Positions 22,070 to 32,653 of a DNA stretch of 64,000 bases are shown piece after piece. The DNA lies in NCBI GenBank assembly GCA_963969495.1, contig OZ018329.1:66905243-66969242 (forward strand). Reading direction: 5' to 3'. The position numbers were made by a program, and so were the translations under genes. This DNA comes from Ceratothoa steindachneri (taxonomy: Eukaryota; Arthropoda; Malacostraca; Isopoda; Cymothoidae). Positions within the stretch are counted from its first letter, which is position 1. Every line of letters begins with the position of its first letter. The notes under the pieces are model-generated. The model worked only from the letters and a program-made list of their open reading frames with translations. It had not been told where the DNA came from and made no database searches.

Positions 22070-23899
22070 ATCCACTACTTTATAGGTTGCCTTTAAACCC
22101 GTAAGCAAACCATGTAAATATGATTTTTCTCTTTTTTTAAAACTCTGTATATACATACATATATTGTCCATGTAGTTACTTATTTAATAGTGTTTTTTGT
22201 TGTCGTTGTTGTTGTTGTGCCATTACCCTTTTAGACAAAATTCTAATTTGGTTCCTTAATTTAAATGTGATTTTATTTGTCAACTCATTTACATTATTTT
22301 TTTTTGGCTCAGATCAATAGCATAGCCTTTTGTAAGCTTGTCGAATTCAGGTCATTACCCCGTTTTTTTTTTACAGTCTGACGCCATAATAATAATTCCT
22401 CCCATCCAAATTTGCGATGTCCCTTGTTCTTCCCTCTCTCTCTCAGAAAAGCTACACCTTATGGAAGGGAGGGGCGTAAAAGAATAACCCCGACCTACTC
22501 ACTTTAGTCAGAGACCACGCGCGTCACTTTCGACCAACTTTCGAGATGTTTTCGCATCACTGAACGCATTGGAGAAATATCCCCCAATCTTGCGAAATTG
22601 TACCGAGCCCGTCCCTCCCCCCCGGTGGGTGACGGGGCGAGAGAGAGCTGCTGTGTTTCGTGCCTTGTTGTTAAATGATGAATCAACTCCGCCTCCTAAA
22701 TAAGATGTCTGGAGCTTGTGACTCCTTTATCCAAATTCCTCTTTCCCCTTCAGAATCGCCCATACAAATACTCGGTTTTGACTTGAGATCGAATAGTCCC
22801 GTACGCACCTCAAAGTCGTTCTGATCGTCCCAAGTGGAAGTCCCGTGAGCTTTCATCAGACAGCAAGACATTCTCCGCCGTGATTCTATCCCAGTCAATT
22901 GGTAGCTTCTGTGAACCGCAATTCTTTGAAGTTGCGCGACAGTCTTCCTTCTTTTAATCGATACGAAAAAAATCTCCATCGATTACCTTTGAGAAAAAGA
23001 AGTTTCCTCTTCCATTGAAAGTACGAGTAATCTCACATTTCCCGTCGAATGTTATCTTTGAAGATTGGCTATCTTCATTGAAAGGTTGGTTCGGATCGTG
23101 CCTCACTTACCTCATCGGATCATTCTCCATTTGCCTCATCGCAAGAAGGACTTTCTAGAAGTCACCAACCCATAAGACTGAAACCTCCTCCATTATTAGT
23201 ATTGTCAAGTTCCTCCTTTTGATTTGAGCCTAGTAACGCTAATAAATTAATTCTATTTTGAGAATCTCTCCTCATAGTAATTTTCTAGAGACTATTTCAA
23301 TTTAAATAACCCCCTTTTGCTATTTTTTAATTCTTATTTTGATGTTTGTAAATAAAATTATATTTTTGTTAATTCATCTTTGACTAACCTTGAACGATAC
23401 TCTCGGCCTATTCAAGAAAATCTCGCCAACCGTTTATGCACTCTGTCTGATTATTAAGGATTTGAAACCCAACGCTTCGAGTTTAACCTCTTAGTCGGTC
23501 ATTAATCCCTGCGAACAATTTTCAAAGGGTTCGCGTTGCAGTAGGTGATTAAGTCGCCCTCCACATAATATAGGAGTAGTGTATGGTATAGAGTGGTGTA
23601 CCACGACAAAAGTCATTTACTCCTGTGTACCATTGGCTTAGATCACTTATAGCGAAAACATGTTTGATATTTTAATTACTAGTTTGATTAATTCTTGTTA
23701 GTGGTGCTAATGAGACTATGAACGGGGAATGTTATGCCACAATCATGTATATCGTGTCTACCTTTACAGGGTTCAGTGGAAAATTTGTCACCCGTTTCTA
23801 ACTCTAAATTGCGCGACTGGGTGTCGTCTGGCATCGCTTCTCTCTTCGTCCTATTATATTAGACTCAGTTGTGCATTGTTTTTTCAAGCAAGCAATAGC
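22070..23899. other. Spacer, no recognised gene
   Basis: AT-rich first half with T-runs, then a more balanced stretch at 22.4-23.2 kb. Short open frames at 22,504-22,979 on the minus strand have no recognisable domain. Nothing further is supported. Confidence 0.45.
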
Positions 23900-24760
23900 A
23901 TGGCTGAATTCAATCCTACAAAAATTTGGAAAAGGCAAGCTTTACTTCTTAGGGATCACGCCGGGAGCGCCAATAGGATGTCAATATGAGAAAAGTGCAG
24001 AGGATCAGGAAAGAGTCGGATGGATCAAGCTGTGATTAGGAGGATACTGGGGCTCTATAACCTCACTTGAACCATTTTGATACGAGAAAATAACCCACCG
24101 GAATTTGTCACGGAGATCCAGGACATTATTGACAACGATTCCAGAAAGTCAGAAGCACTCATCAGGTAGTTAGTACATAGGGAAATCCAATACTACACTC
24201 ATACAAGATGATAAAGCGCCAGCTTCTGCCGCATCAGATGATAGACAATCGGAATAAACGTGCCGCAAACTTGTGAGCAAATTGAAGCAACCCCTGAAGA
24301 CTGGCGTGCTTTGGTTCTTCGCAGAGGAGAAGAATTTGTGGCAGAACCAAATGGTGAACTCACAAAGGAACCGCAGGCTTGCTCTATCCCACCAAATATT
24401 TACCGAAGATCAAGCTCTTGGTCCCATCAGGGTGATTTTGGATGTTTAGTAGCGAGGGAAAAGTTATGCCCCTACAAATCTTTCCAGAGGGACTCAGACT
24501 CAATACGGAGAGCTACCTTAAGTCCTTGAAAGAGTTGGTGTTTCCCAGGATCCAAGAGGCGGACGCTGGAAGGCCGCAGGTGCACCATACAAACAGGAGG
24601 ACCAGGTTCTTTCTGTCATAAAATTTATGTGACAATATCACTCTGAAGATTAGGCCTCCCAATTCCCCAGACTCAAACCTCTGGAATATTATGTGCCTGT
24701 CATGAATTACAAACCGTGAAGTTTCCAAAATTGATTAAAAGTTTTATTGAAGTTGCATCT
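23900..24760 (+). pseudogene. Tc1/mariner-superfamily transposase remnant
   Basis: The N-terminus starts at the ATG at 23,900 with MAEFNPTKIWKRQALLLRDH, a helix-turn-helix start known from a common arthropod Tc1-like group. Several stops follow. The C-terminal half is readable between 24,420 and 24,720 in two frames: VMPLQIFPEGLRLNTESYLK, LVFPRIQEADAGRPQVHH, then ITLKIRPPNSPDSNLWNIM. The stretch that should carry the second catalytic Asp, just after GRPQV, is shortened, so catalysis is lost. A possible right end lies at 24,836-24,890 (CCCGTTCTAGAAATATAGAG); I could not find the matching left end. Confidence 0.75.
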
Positions 24761-25099
24761 AAAATAGATTTTTAATTTCAATACGAAGTCATTCCTTAAC
24801 TAAGCAAAAAAAAATATTTACCATTTTTTTTACTTTGTTCCAAAAAATCCCGTTCTAGAAATATAGAGTTATGGATGATTTATACAACCTTTCCCCCTTC
24901 TGCTTTATAGGGTGTGCCTCGTCAGGCAAAGGCTAGGAGAAGGAAAGTCCGATATAAAATAATGGTAGTCGGTCTGGCAGAAAGAGGCAAGATCTGCAGG
25001 AAGGATCATCGGCAGACCGATGCAACACTCCAACCCAAAATCTAGCACGTGATACCAGTGTAGCGCAAGACATAAAGGAGGAGCCAAAGTGTGTTGTTT

Positions 25100-26045
25100 T
25101 CATTTTTGGAAAATTGTTGTCCACCCTTAACAAACTCACGCCAACAGCCCTATCAAGTCTGACTTCTTTTAATCCCCGCCTACACCTGGAGAAGGACAGC
25201 TTGGATAAATCTTAACAGGATATACATTCTTTTGGAAGGGCAAAAAACCCAGAAGACCAGCGCTCTCAAGGTGTAGGCTTTGCTGTTAAAACCTAATTAG
25301 TAAGGGCCCATAGCCTGAAACCTCATGCCCTAAACGAAAGAAGCATCTCACTCCGTATACTACTCCCTAGTGACAATATTTTATCACACTTGTATCAGTG
25401 TACGCCCCAACACTAGCCGCAGCAGACCATATCAAAGGGGCATTCAATCAACAACTAAACACTACCATATCCCAAGTTCCAGCTAGTGACCGTCTCCTTC
25501 TATTAGGGAACTTTAATGCCAGAGTAGGGAGAGGCCACATGCTATGGCATAATGTCATTGGCAAGGAAGGTATGGGAAACTGCAACGACAATGGCCTACT
25601 ACTCCTTGGCCTCTGTGCTAAACATGAACTTTTCATCACAAATACCCAATTCCAACTCCTAAACCGTCTGAAGACACACATGGAAACATCCCAGATCGAA
25701 GCACTGGCATATCTTAGATTACGCCATTGTCAAACAAAAGTACAAACAAGATGTCTTTATCACAAGAAGCATGGCAGGGGCTGGTAATTGTTGGACAGAT
25801 CATCGACCTAGTACAAGCAATTAAAGTCACAGTGATAAATTAGACTCTGGCAGATCTTGAATGACTAGTGGTAACAAACGTCAGTAGAGCTCCAAAAATA
25901 TGCTGATGCTGGAGACCTTAATTTTTTATGCAGGTACAAAGAATTTGTTTAGCTCTAAACACACTTCAGCAGGTACACTTCTATCAGCAAACAACACTCG
26001 TCTAACTGAAATCGCAGATTTACAAAAATGTTGGATGAGGCTGTA
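25100..26045 (+). pseudogene. RTE/BovB-like endonuclease fragment
   Basis: Endonuclease blocks typical of the RTE group are clear: GVGFAVKT (25,274), HLISVYAPTLAAADHIKGAF-like sequence (25,388 on), DRLLLLGNFNARVGRGHMLW (GNFNA replacing the usual GDFNA, so the catalytic Asp is Asn) and HPRSKHWHILDYAIV in another frame at about 25,690. The WTDH box with the catalytic Asp-His survives at about 25,790. A linker reading LFSSKHTSAGTLLSANNTRL and EIADLQKCWMRL (to 26,045) matches the stretch before RT. The RT itself is absent. Frameshifts occur near 25,690 and 25,880. Confidence 0.85.
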
Positions 26046-26093
26046 GCGACCGGCGTGTACGTCCAAAATAGGATACACGCGAGAGTCGCTACA
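26042..26093 (+). repeat. Strong two-part stem-loop, possible LTR start
   Basis: TGTAGCGAC (26,042-26,050) pairs perfectly with GTCGCTACA (26,085-26,093), and inside it GCGTGTA (26,053-26,059) pairs with TACACGC (26,074-26,080). The left arm begins with TG, as LTRs do, and lies 1.3 kb before the gag of Gypsy element 2. It could be the 5' edge of that element's LTR or a separate small foldback. No 3' LTR was found to compare. Confidence 0.5.
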
Positions 26094-27355
26094 CACATAA
26101 AGTACACAGAGAGAGAAAAATAAAGTTAGCGCCATTTACGAGAATGTCACATGGTAGTAAACGGAGCACAGTTATCTTTGTTAGAGTTGGTCAAGGCAAT
26201 CATAGGCAAACATTATAATCAAGACAGGATCCAGAATAAACCGGATAGCCATCACTATTAAACAAATAGAAACCAGATTAGGAAGCTGTCTCCATGGCAA
26301 CATGCCACCGCCCACAGAGAATTTTACCCAATAGTTGGAGTGCCTTCCTTATCAATATGTTTGGCAGTAGCCAATCAAAAGTCGAGTTATATTAATACCG
26401 ACAAATCAACAGGCCGGTACATAAGAGGGAGGTGTGGCTTAGTTGGACGAGGAACTTGTAGGGCGTGGCTTAAATTGAATATATAACTGTGTGAAGTCAG
26501 AAAAAAATAAATAATTAGATAACTGTTCTATATAGCAATAGATCGCGTTATATATCGTTCAGTCCGCTCTCTCAGATTCAGGTAATAGAGCTTTGTATAT
26601 AGCCGTGTACATAACGCAGACCTTAAAGTGTAACTCTTAAAGGCTCTATTCGTCCGGCCTCCTTTAAACCTTGCCGGCACTTGACTTTGAACTTAATTTA
26701 TGCCATAACTTAGAACTTAAAACTTAATTAAAGAACTTTTGTAAAGTGCAATAAGATCTAGTACAATAATAATTCTATTTTTGTTTTGGTGACTTCAATA
26801 TCCTGACGTTCCTCAATCTTCCTACTTCAAGGCCTTATTTATCGGGAAAACAGCCTTTGCGCATTCTCCTCGTTAATCGCAATTCCTTGAGGTTACATAA
26901 CTCCCGAAATACCGGTGTTCTACCCTGGTGTGGTCTATCCCCATCCACCGGGCTATTTTTACCCCGTCGCTAGAATAAGACTACCCCTCGGCTTAGAGAA
27001 CTCCATAGCAATCAGCAAATAACTCTCGTGAGAAATAAGGAAGGGCAACGCAAACTAACCGGGGGCATCTGGTTTAACCGGAGTCATTGCCAAAATATTA
27101 CACGATAACTCGGTAATCTATCACCATTCCTGGCAACCAGCCTTCCCCTTCCAAGGCTCTTGGGTTATCTTCACGATTACCTTCAAATTTCCTCCATAAT
27201 TAGGGACGACCTTCAAGAGCCCCCCCCCCCCAATAACTGGCGACCTTACATTAAGAACCGTCCATTTTTAGCAACCATTGTCGTTGTTCCACTAAACAAA
27301 ACAAGAAGTGGAAGAACATTAAATAATTTGAGGAAGCACAAGAAAGAGCAAAGGA
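26094..27355 (+). other. Probable 5' LTR and leader of Gypsy element 2
   Basis: No coding sequence is supported. The position between a TG-starting stem-loop and gag suggests LTR plus leader. A TGGCGACC string at 27,237-27,244 could be a primer-binding site, preceded by a C-run at 27,220. Without a second LTR the boundaries are guesses. Confidence 0.35.
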
Positions 27356-28205
27356 ATGAAAGTCAACCAGACGAGGCAAGGTGAGGCAGAGTGTGTAAGT
27401 TTAGTGACGATAAAATCTCCAGTATTCAACGACGCTGCAGTGACGAGTTGGGTTAGGATGATAGAGGCTCAATTCTACAATTCAAAAATTACCAAGGAGG
27501 TAACAAAATATTACCAAATATTGGCCTCATTACCCCCTGAAGCAGTGAACCGCCTCTCTGTAGACCTTTTCGAAGATGAAAACTATGATAGATTGAAGCC
27601 TGAGCAGTAAGTCTATTCGAGAAGACTGAGCCAGACTTATTCCAAAGAATAACAGCCTCATCGACTTTCACTGGCCGTCCTTCGAGAAATTTGGAGGAAC
27701 TGGGGCGCACAGCCTTGCAGCTTGGAGTAGGTGAGGAACTTGTGAGGCATAAATTTATTCAATCATTGCCTCCCACCATTGTACCGATAATTGCCACTCA
27801 AAAAGACCTCTCGTTAACCCAAATTGGTAAACTCGCGGAGGAATTAATCATTTTAAACAAAGAACAATGCATTTATGTAACTAGTGCGGAAAATGTGAGC
27901 GGTCTGGCAGTAATGCGTGAGAAACAATTTGCGAGTGCAACACGGAGTGGTAATCACAGTCAGGGTGGCAAATTAAACTTCACCCCAGTGAGCATGCGTC
28001 CTTTTAGGAAGGACCAGAGGCCAATAGTTTTTCGTGCACATCTCTATTACGGCGCACTGCAAAGTGTTGGTGCAAGTGGCCAAAGAAAAAGGTGGATCTA
28101 CAAATTCAGCCCTCATCTAGACCATCGTCGCCGGGAAACTAAGGACGCGTGTTTTAGCCACTGCGACAGTGAACATGCCAGCCGTTTTCAAATTAGCGGT
28201 AAAAA
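27356..28205 (+). pseudogene. Gypsy element 2, gag
   Basis: The ATG at 27,356 opens KSPVFNDAAVTSWVRMIEAQF and YYQILASLPPEAVNRL, a capsid start typical of arthropod Ty3/Gypsy gag. A stop at 27,608 and a frameshift lead to the continuing frame at 27,691, with FIQSLPPTIVPIIATQKD and LTQIGKLAEELI, the capsid C-terminal part. The tail around 28,000-28,150 is basic, and a CCHC knuckle is not convincingly preserved. The product would form the particle around element RNA. The copy has at least one stop and one frameshift. Confidence 0.8.
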
Positions 28206-28520
28206 TTGACAACAAGCAGTACGAATTCCTGATCCACACGGGGGTGAGTGTTTCGATCATCCCAGCCAACATTGCTAATAAAAACAACATCAAAGAAAGT
28301 TGCATAAATCTTTCAAACGAAAATAGCGGGAAGATTAAAATCCACGGGGAAATAAGTGCGGATTTGGTCATTATAAGTTTAAGAAGGTCATTTTGATGAT
28401 CTTTCGTTGTAACAGACATCACTGAACCCATCCTGAGAATGGATTTCCTGAAGCACTTAGATCTGATCGTGGATTGCGCCCGGAATAAGCTGCTGGATCT
28501 AAACACCAAGTTCGCTTCAG
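28169..28520 (+). pseudogene. Gypsy element 2, protease
   Basis: Residues MPAVFKLAVKIDNKQYEFLI followed by HTGVSVSIIPA match an aspartic protease, with the catalytic D-T/S-G box changed to H-T-G. A stop occurs near 28,394. The second part (ITEPILRMDFLKHLDLIVD, about 28,420-28,480) carries the I-L-x-x-D-F-L motif usual near the protease end. Loss of the catalytic Asp means it cannot process the polyprotein. Confidence 0.8.
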
Positions 28521-28599
28521 TAGGTCAAACTTACGAGGAACCATCCATAGCGCTGATAATATCTTGGACAAATATGGCGCACTGTATGGTTCAGCTCCC

Positions 28600-29270
<671 letters not shown>

Positions 29271-29289
29271 CCCTAGAAAAATGCAAGAT

Positions 29290-30030
29290 CGTGAAATCAG
29301 AAATCACGTTCTTGGGCCATCAAATTGCGCAAAAGGGCATATCTCCTCTTGTCCCCCAAATAAGGGAAATTGAGGAAATGCCAAAGCCAAGAGACTCTAA
29401 AGGACTGCGTCGTTACTTGGGAATGTTGGGATAATACAGAAGAATGATGCCCAACTTTGCGGACAAAGCAGCACCGCTAACTGAGTTGTTGCGTGTATAC
29501 CCCAAGTCGAAGAACATCGAGTGGAGCGAAATCGAGGAGAAAGCGTTTGAATTAACAAAGAAGGCTTTAGAAGAAGCAATCACAATCCATCACCTTCTCC
29601 CGAAAAATTTACCACTGCAATTGGTGACGTAGTGATCCCAATACGCGGCAGGTGCTGCTCTTCACCAAATGGTGAACGGCGTAGCGAAGCCCATAGATTT
29701 CTTTTCAAAGAAGCTCTCAGAGACACAACAGGCGTATTCGATCTACGGCCGTGAGCTTCTCGCCGCATACTTGGCTGTTATGCGTTTTAAGCACATAATA
29801 AAAGGGCGATACGACGTTGTGCACTGACCATAAGCCATTAGTATCGGCATTTTCATCACCGTTAAGTTCAAAAACTGACAGGCAGCAGCGTAATTGGACC
29901 GCCATTTTAGAGTATGTCAACGACATGGCATACATACGCGGCCAAGAGAACATAGTTGCAGATTGCATGTCAAGGGACGTCAATTCAGTGCAAATTGATT
30001 CCCTTGGACTTCAAGAGCTAGCAGCCACAT
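29290..30030 (+). pseudogene. Gypsy element 2, RT connection and RNase H
   Basis: The RT tail reads KCKIVKSEITFLGHQIAQKG and LRRYLGMLG (29,281-29,430), with a stop where a Tyr-Arg pair is expected. Then MMPNFADKAAPLTELLR and WSEIEEKAFELTKKALEEAI (29,444-29,632). RNase H continues: SQYAAGAALHQMVNGVAKPI, FFSKKLSETQQAYSIYGREL, LAAYLAVMRFKHIIKGR, CTDHKPLVSAFSSPLSSK and YIRGQENIVADCMSR. The D-Q/A-S first catalytic area is damaged by stops at 29,632. After the ADCMSR box a linker leads to integrase, so this element has the ordinary domain order. Confidence 0.88.
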
Positions 30031-30285
30031 AAGCACAGGACGACGAAGTAAAAGGTATCAAAGGCAAATTAAAACCTTTTCCCTTTAATGGAGATACACA
30101 ATTATGGTGTGAAAATACAGCATGAGCTCCTACACCATTTGTACGAAAAGAGTGCAGGAAAACGATATTCGATCAACTGCACAATATATCACACCCAGGT
30201 GTTCGAGCCTCCCTGAGGTTAATTAAAGCCCAATATTTTTGGTCGAACATCGATAGGGATGTGCTTTCTTGGGCTAGGGAATGTA

Positions 30286-31121
30286 CTAGGGGAGGTTAAT
30301 AAGTCTTGCGAATCGGTAGGGCAAAACAGAGGAAGAAGGATAGCTGCTTGTGGGGGTGTTACGACAAGTTATGACAAGTCAGGACCTGCAGCCGCACGTC
30401 CCTGCCTCGTCTATTTAAGAAGCAGTAGCTGATCGTAGATCGTCAGTCACAAATTTTTCAACAATGGAGAAGGTTGACCACCACGCAGTGATCAAATTTT
30501 TGACCAATGAAGGCAAGAATGCAAAAGAGATCCATGAACGCATGGTTGCAGTGTACACCGACACCGCCCCTTCCTATGCAACCATTGCTCGCTGGAATAG
30601 GGAGTTCCGCCATGGTCGTGAGTCCCTTGAAGATGACCCCCGTCCAGGAAATCCGTTAGACGTCACCAACGAGGACAATGTGACCCGTGTGGAGAGGATG
30701 ATCCTTGAAAATCGACGGGTGAAGGTCGAAGAAATCGAGCGAAAACTTGCATCCCTAGAAACCTCACGCCCCATGATCGACTTCAAGGTCGTCAAAGTCC
30801 ACAATGCCAGAGTTGCACAAGCTGCCGTGCGCGAGTGCGGATTTGAGGACCTCAACCATCTCCCCAACAGTCCAGATCTGGCCCCTAGTGACTGCATTGC
30901 GTGGTCACAGGTTTGGGGACGATGAAGATGTCCAGCTCGCCGTCCAGGAGTGGATTGAACAGCAGTCGGGAGATTTCTGGTTGTCGGGAATTCGAAGCCT
31001 GAGGGACAAGTGGCGCAAGTGCCTTGAAGTCGAGGGTAGTTATATTGAAAAATAATAAAACACTTTTCCTCATATCTCGTTTCCTTATATCCGAATTGCA
31101 AAACTTATTGACCGCCCCTCG
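30286..31121 (+). mobile_element. Mariner M1, internally deleted
   Basis: Ends are CTAGGGGAGGTTAATAAG at the left and, read inversely, CGAGGGGCGGTCAATAAG at the right, with TA duplicated at 30,284-30,285 and 31,122-31,123. The transposase frame starts at 30,464. Two further copies, M2 and M3, share the ends, the coding edges and an internal deletion. M1 sits in the integrase of Gypsy element 2. Confidence 0.92.
30464..31053 (+). pseudogene. Mariner M1 transposase with catalytic core deleted
   Basis: The N-terminal DNA-binding part is well kept: HHAVIKFLTNEGKNAKEIHE, PSYATIARWNREFRHGRESL and NRRVKVEEIERKLA. Sequence then jumps to RPMIDFKVVKVHNARVAQAA and RECGFEDLNHLPNSPDLAPS. The region with the first two catalytic Asp residues is gone, and M1 also lacks about 25 residues before the junction that M2 and M3 keep. 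After a second small deletion the C-terminus is readable in another frame: FGDDEDVQLAVQEWIEQQSG, SLRDKWRKCLEVEGSYIEK, then the stop near 31,053. It could bind ends but not cut. Confidence 0.9.
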
Positions 31122-31174
31122 TATGTCTTACCAGGAAACCAAAATATCGCGCCATACGAAGTCTCCAAGGAGAC

Positions 31175-32490
31175 GTCTTCATAGGCATACAGATATGCTT
31201 CAGATGTTATGCCATGGAGGAACATACGACTTAAAATTGCCCCCTAAAATACCTGATCATTTGTTTTGAATCTGGAGCTGAAAGCCGTTCTTGGCATTAC
31301 TGCAACAACACAGATAAAAGATGCATTAACTGCCAAGGGGGAGACAGAACTATGGCCATGATCTGTCTCAGAAGAAGAGAAATTATAAAGAGAAAACAGA
31401 AATCCTGCTAACGTAATTAGAAACTCATACGCATCAATGACAAAAAGTGACCAACAAGTACCGACAACACAGATAAATTTGGATCGTACTCTAAACGTAA
31501 AAATATGTAGGAGTGCGAAAATGTATCAGAGAAAAATTCCTTCCAAATCGATAATATAAATAGCCCATTAAATTACCATCTCAGAACGGACTCCGCCATA
31601 GCGTGGTGGCTAGCGTGATGGCTAGATCTAAAGATACCACGTTCGAAACTCTCAAAGTCCACAATTTTTACGAAGAAAATCACGAAGAAAACGGAACTCA
31701 AGGAAAACGACTTCAAAGGCTACTTCGTCAAAAATAAAAAAAATCATCAACTCATCAAGAAGCAAGAAGAACTCATCCCATCATCAAGAAGAAATCATCA
31801 CGTCAAGAATAATTAGAAGATGCATCAAGAAAGGAAGGATACGAAGATCAAGAATTAACCCAGCCAACTTAAAGAAGAAGGAATCTCAGCTAACAAGAAT
31901 ACCACGAGTCAGATAAATGGAAGACAATGTTTGAAGGGGCAACTTAAGTCAAGAAGAAATAAATAGATTCTAATATAAAGAGAAAATTCAAGATAAAATA
32001 AAATTGAAAATAAGGAATGTCTTCCCCCCCATAAATACTTATTTGTATATTATATGCCCACGTGATGAACATAGCTAACCCTGGAAGTTATGTACCAACA
32101 GTCAACAGCATGTTACAGGAAAACGGGCTCGAACCAATGAAATTCCCCAAAGAAGTCGATTAATCGGCCATTTTCAAAATCAAAGTCACAGAAATGACAA
32201 AACATGAGTTAATCAAAGAGGCGAAATGAAACCAACAGTCAGCAGAAACAGAAGAGGACACAAACAGCGATGACTTAGAGACTGAAAATACCTTCGACGA
32301 CACAGAGCAAGAGTGCACACGGGTTACTCGCAGGAAAGCCCAAATATATAACAGATCTAAATCCGCAAGTAAAAGAAGTTCACCACCCAGAGATGAATTA
32401 CCAGAAGAACCCCCGAACGCAACAAGTAGAATGAGAACCCAGGATAAACCAAAGAAAAACCAGAAAAAGAAAAAGAAACACCGATAACTT
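31175..32490 (+). pseudogene. Non-LTR element B, ORF1 remnants
   Basis: Three zinc-knuckle blocks in a row: CFRCYAMEEHTT-x2-C (from about 31,200; one stop), ICFESGAESRSWHYC (second Cys changed to Ser) and RCINCQGGDRTMAMIC (His lost), ending at about 31,370. After a divergent stretch with a possible SINE, the module GSYVPTVNSMLQENGLEP followed by M-K-F-P lies at 32,081-32,155. A strongly acidic then basic tail follows (ENTFDDTEQECTR; RINQRKTRKRKRN in another frame). ORF1 would bind the element RNA. Many stops; 5'-truncated at the Gypsy junction. Confidence 0.75.
31595..31660 (+). ncRNA. tRNA-like SINE head (A and B boxes)
   Basis: TAGCGTGATGG at 31,611-31,621 resembles a pol III A box (TAGCTCAGTGG, two swaps), and CGTTCGAAACT at 31,640-31,650 fits a B box exactly (GTTCGAAAC). 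The 30-bp spacing is normal for a tRNA. I cannot draw a full cloverleaf. It is followed by an A-rich repeated-AAGAA stretch. A tRNA-derived SINE inserted in element B is the likeliest reading. Confidence 0.35.
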
Positions 32491-32653
32491 AACAGATAAA
32501 ACACACAATAGGGAAAAACGAATAAACGAACGCAAATTGACAATTGGATTATGGATATTGAGAAATTAAAAATACTACAACTTAACACATGCGGATTAAA
32601 AGACAAGGAAATTATGTACGGAAACTTATTCAAAAAGATTGACCCACATGTTA

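Larger units (their letters stand above)
30140..31170 (+). pseudogene. Gypsy element 2, integrase N-terminus, split by mariner M1
   Basis: The H-H-C-C zinc-binding region reads TIFDQLHNISHPGVRASLRL and IKAQYFWSNIDRDVLSWARE at about 30,155-30,280, then is cut by mariner M1 at 30,286-31,121. After the insert it resumes with QETKISRHTKSP (31,130-31,165), a standard sequence just after the zinc finger. At about 31,170 the integrase stops abruptly and non-LTR element B begins. The catalytic DDE core is missing from the window, as is the 3' LTR. Confidence 0.8.

Noticed and set aside
22504..22979. Two minus-strand frames of 60 and 98 codons
   Set aside because: No domain or repeat similarity; no splice or promoter evidence.
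32160..32633. 157-codon minus-strand membrane-like frame
   Set aside because: Complement of the acidic/basic ORF1 tail and ORF2 start of element B.
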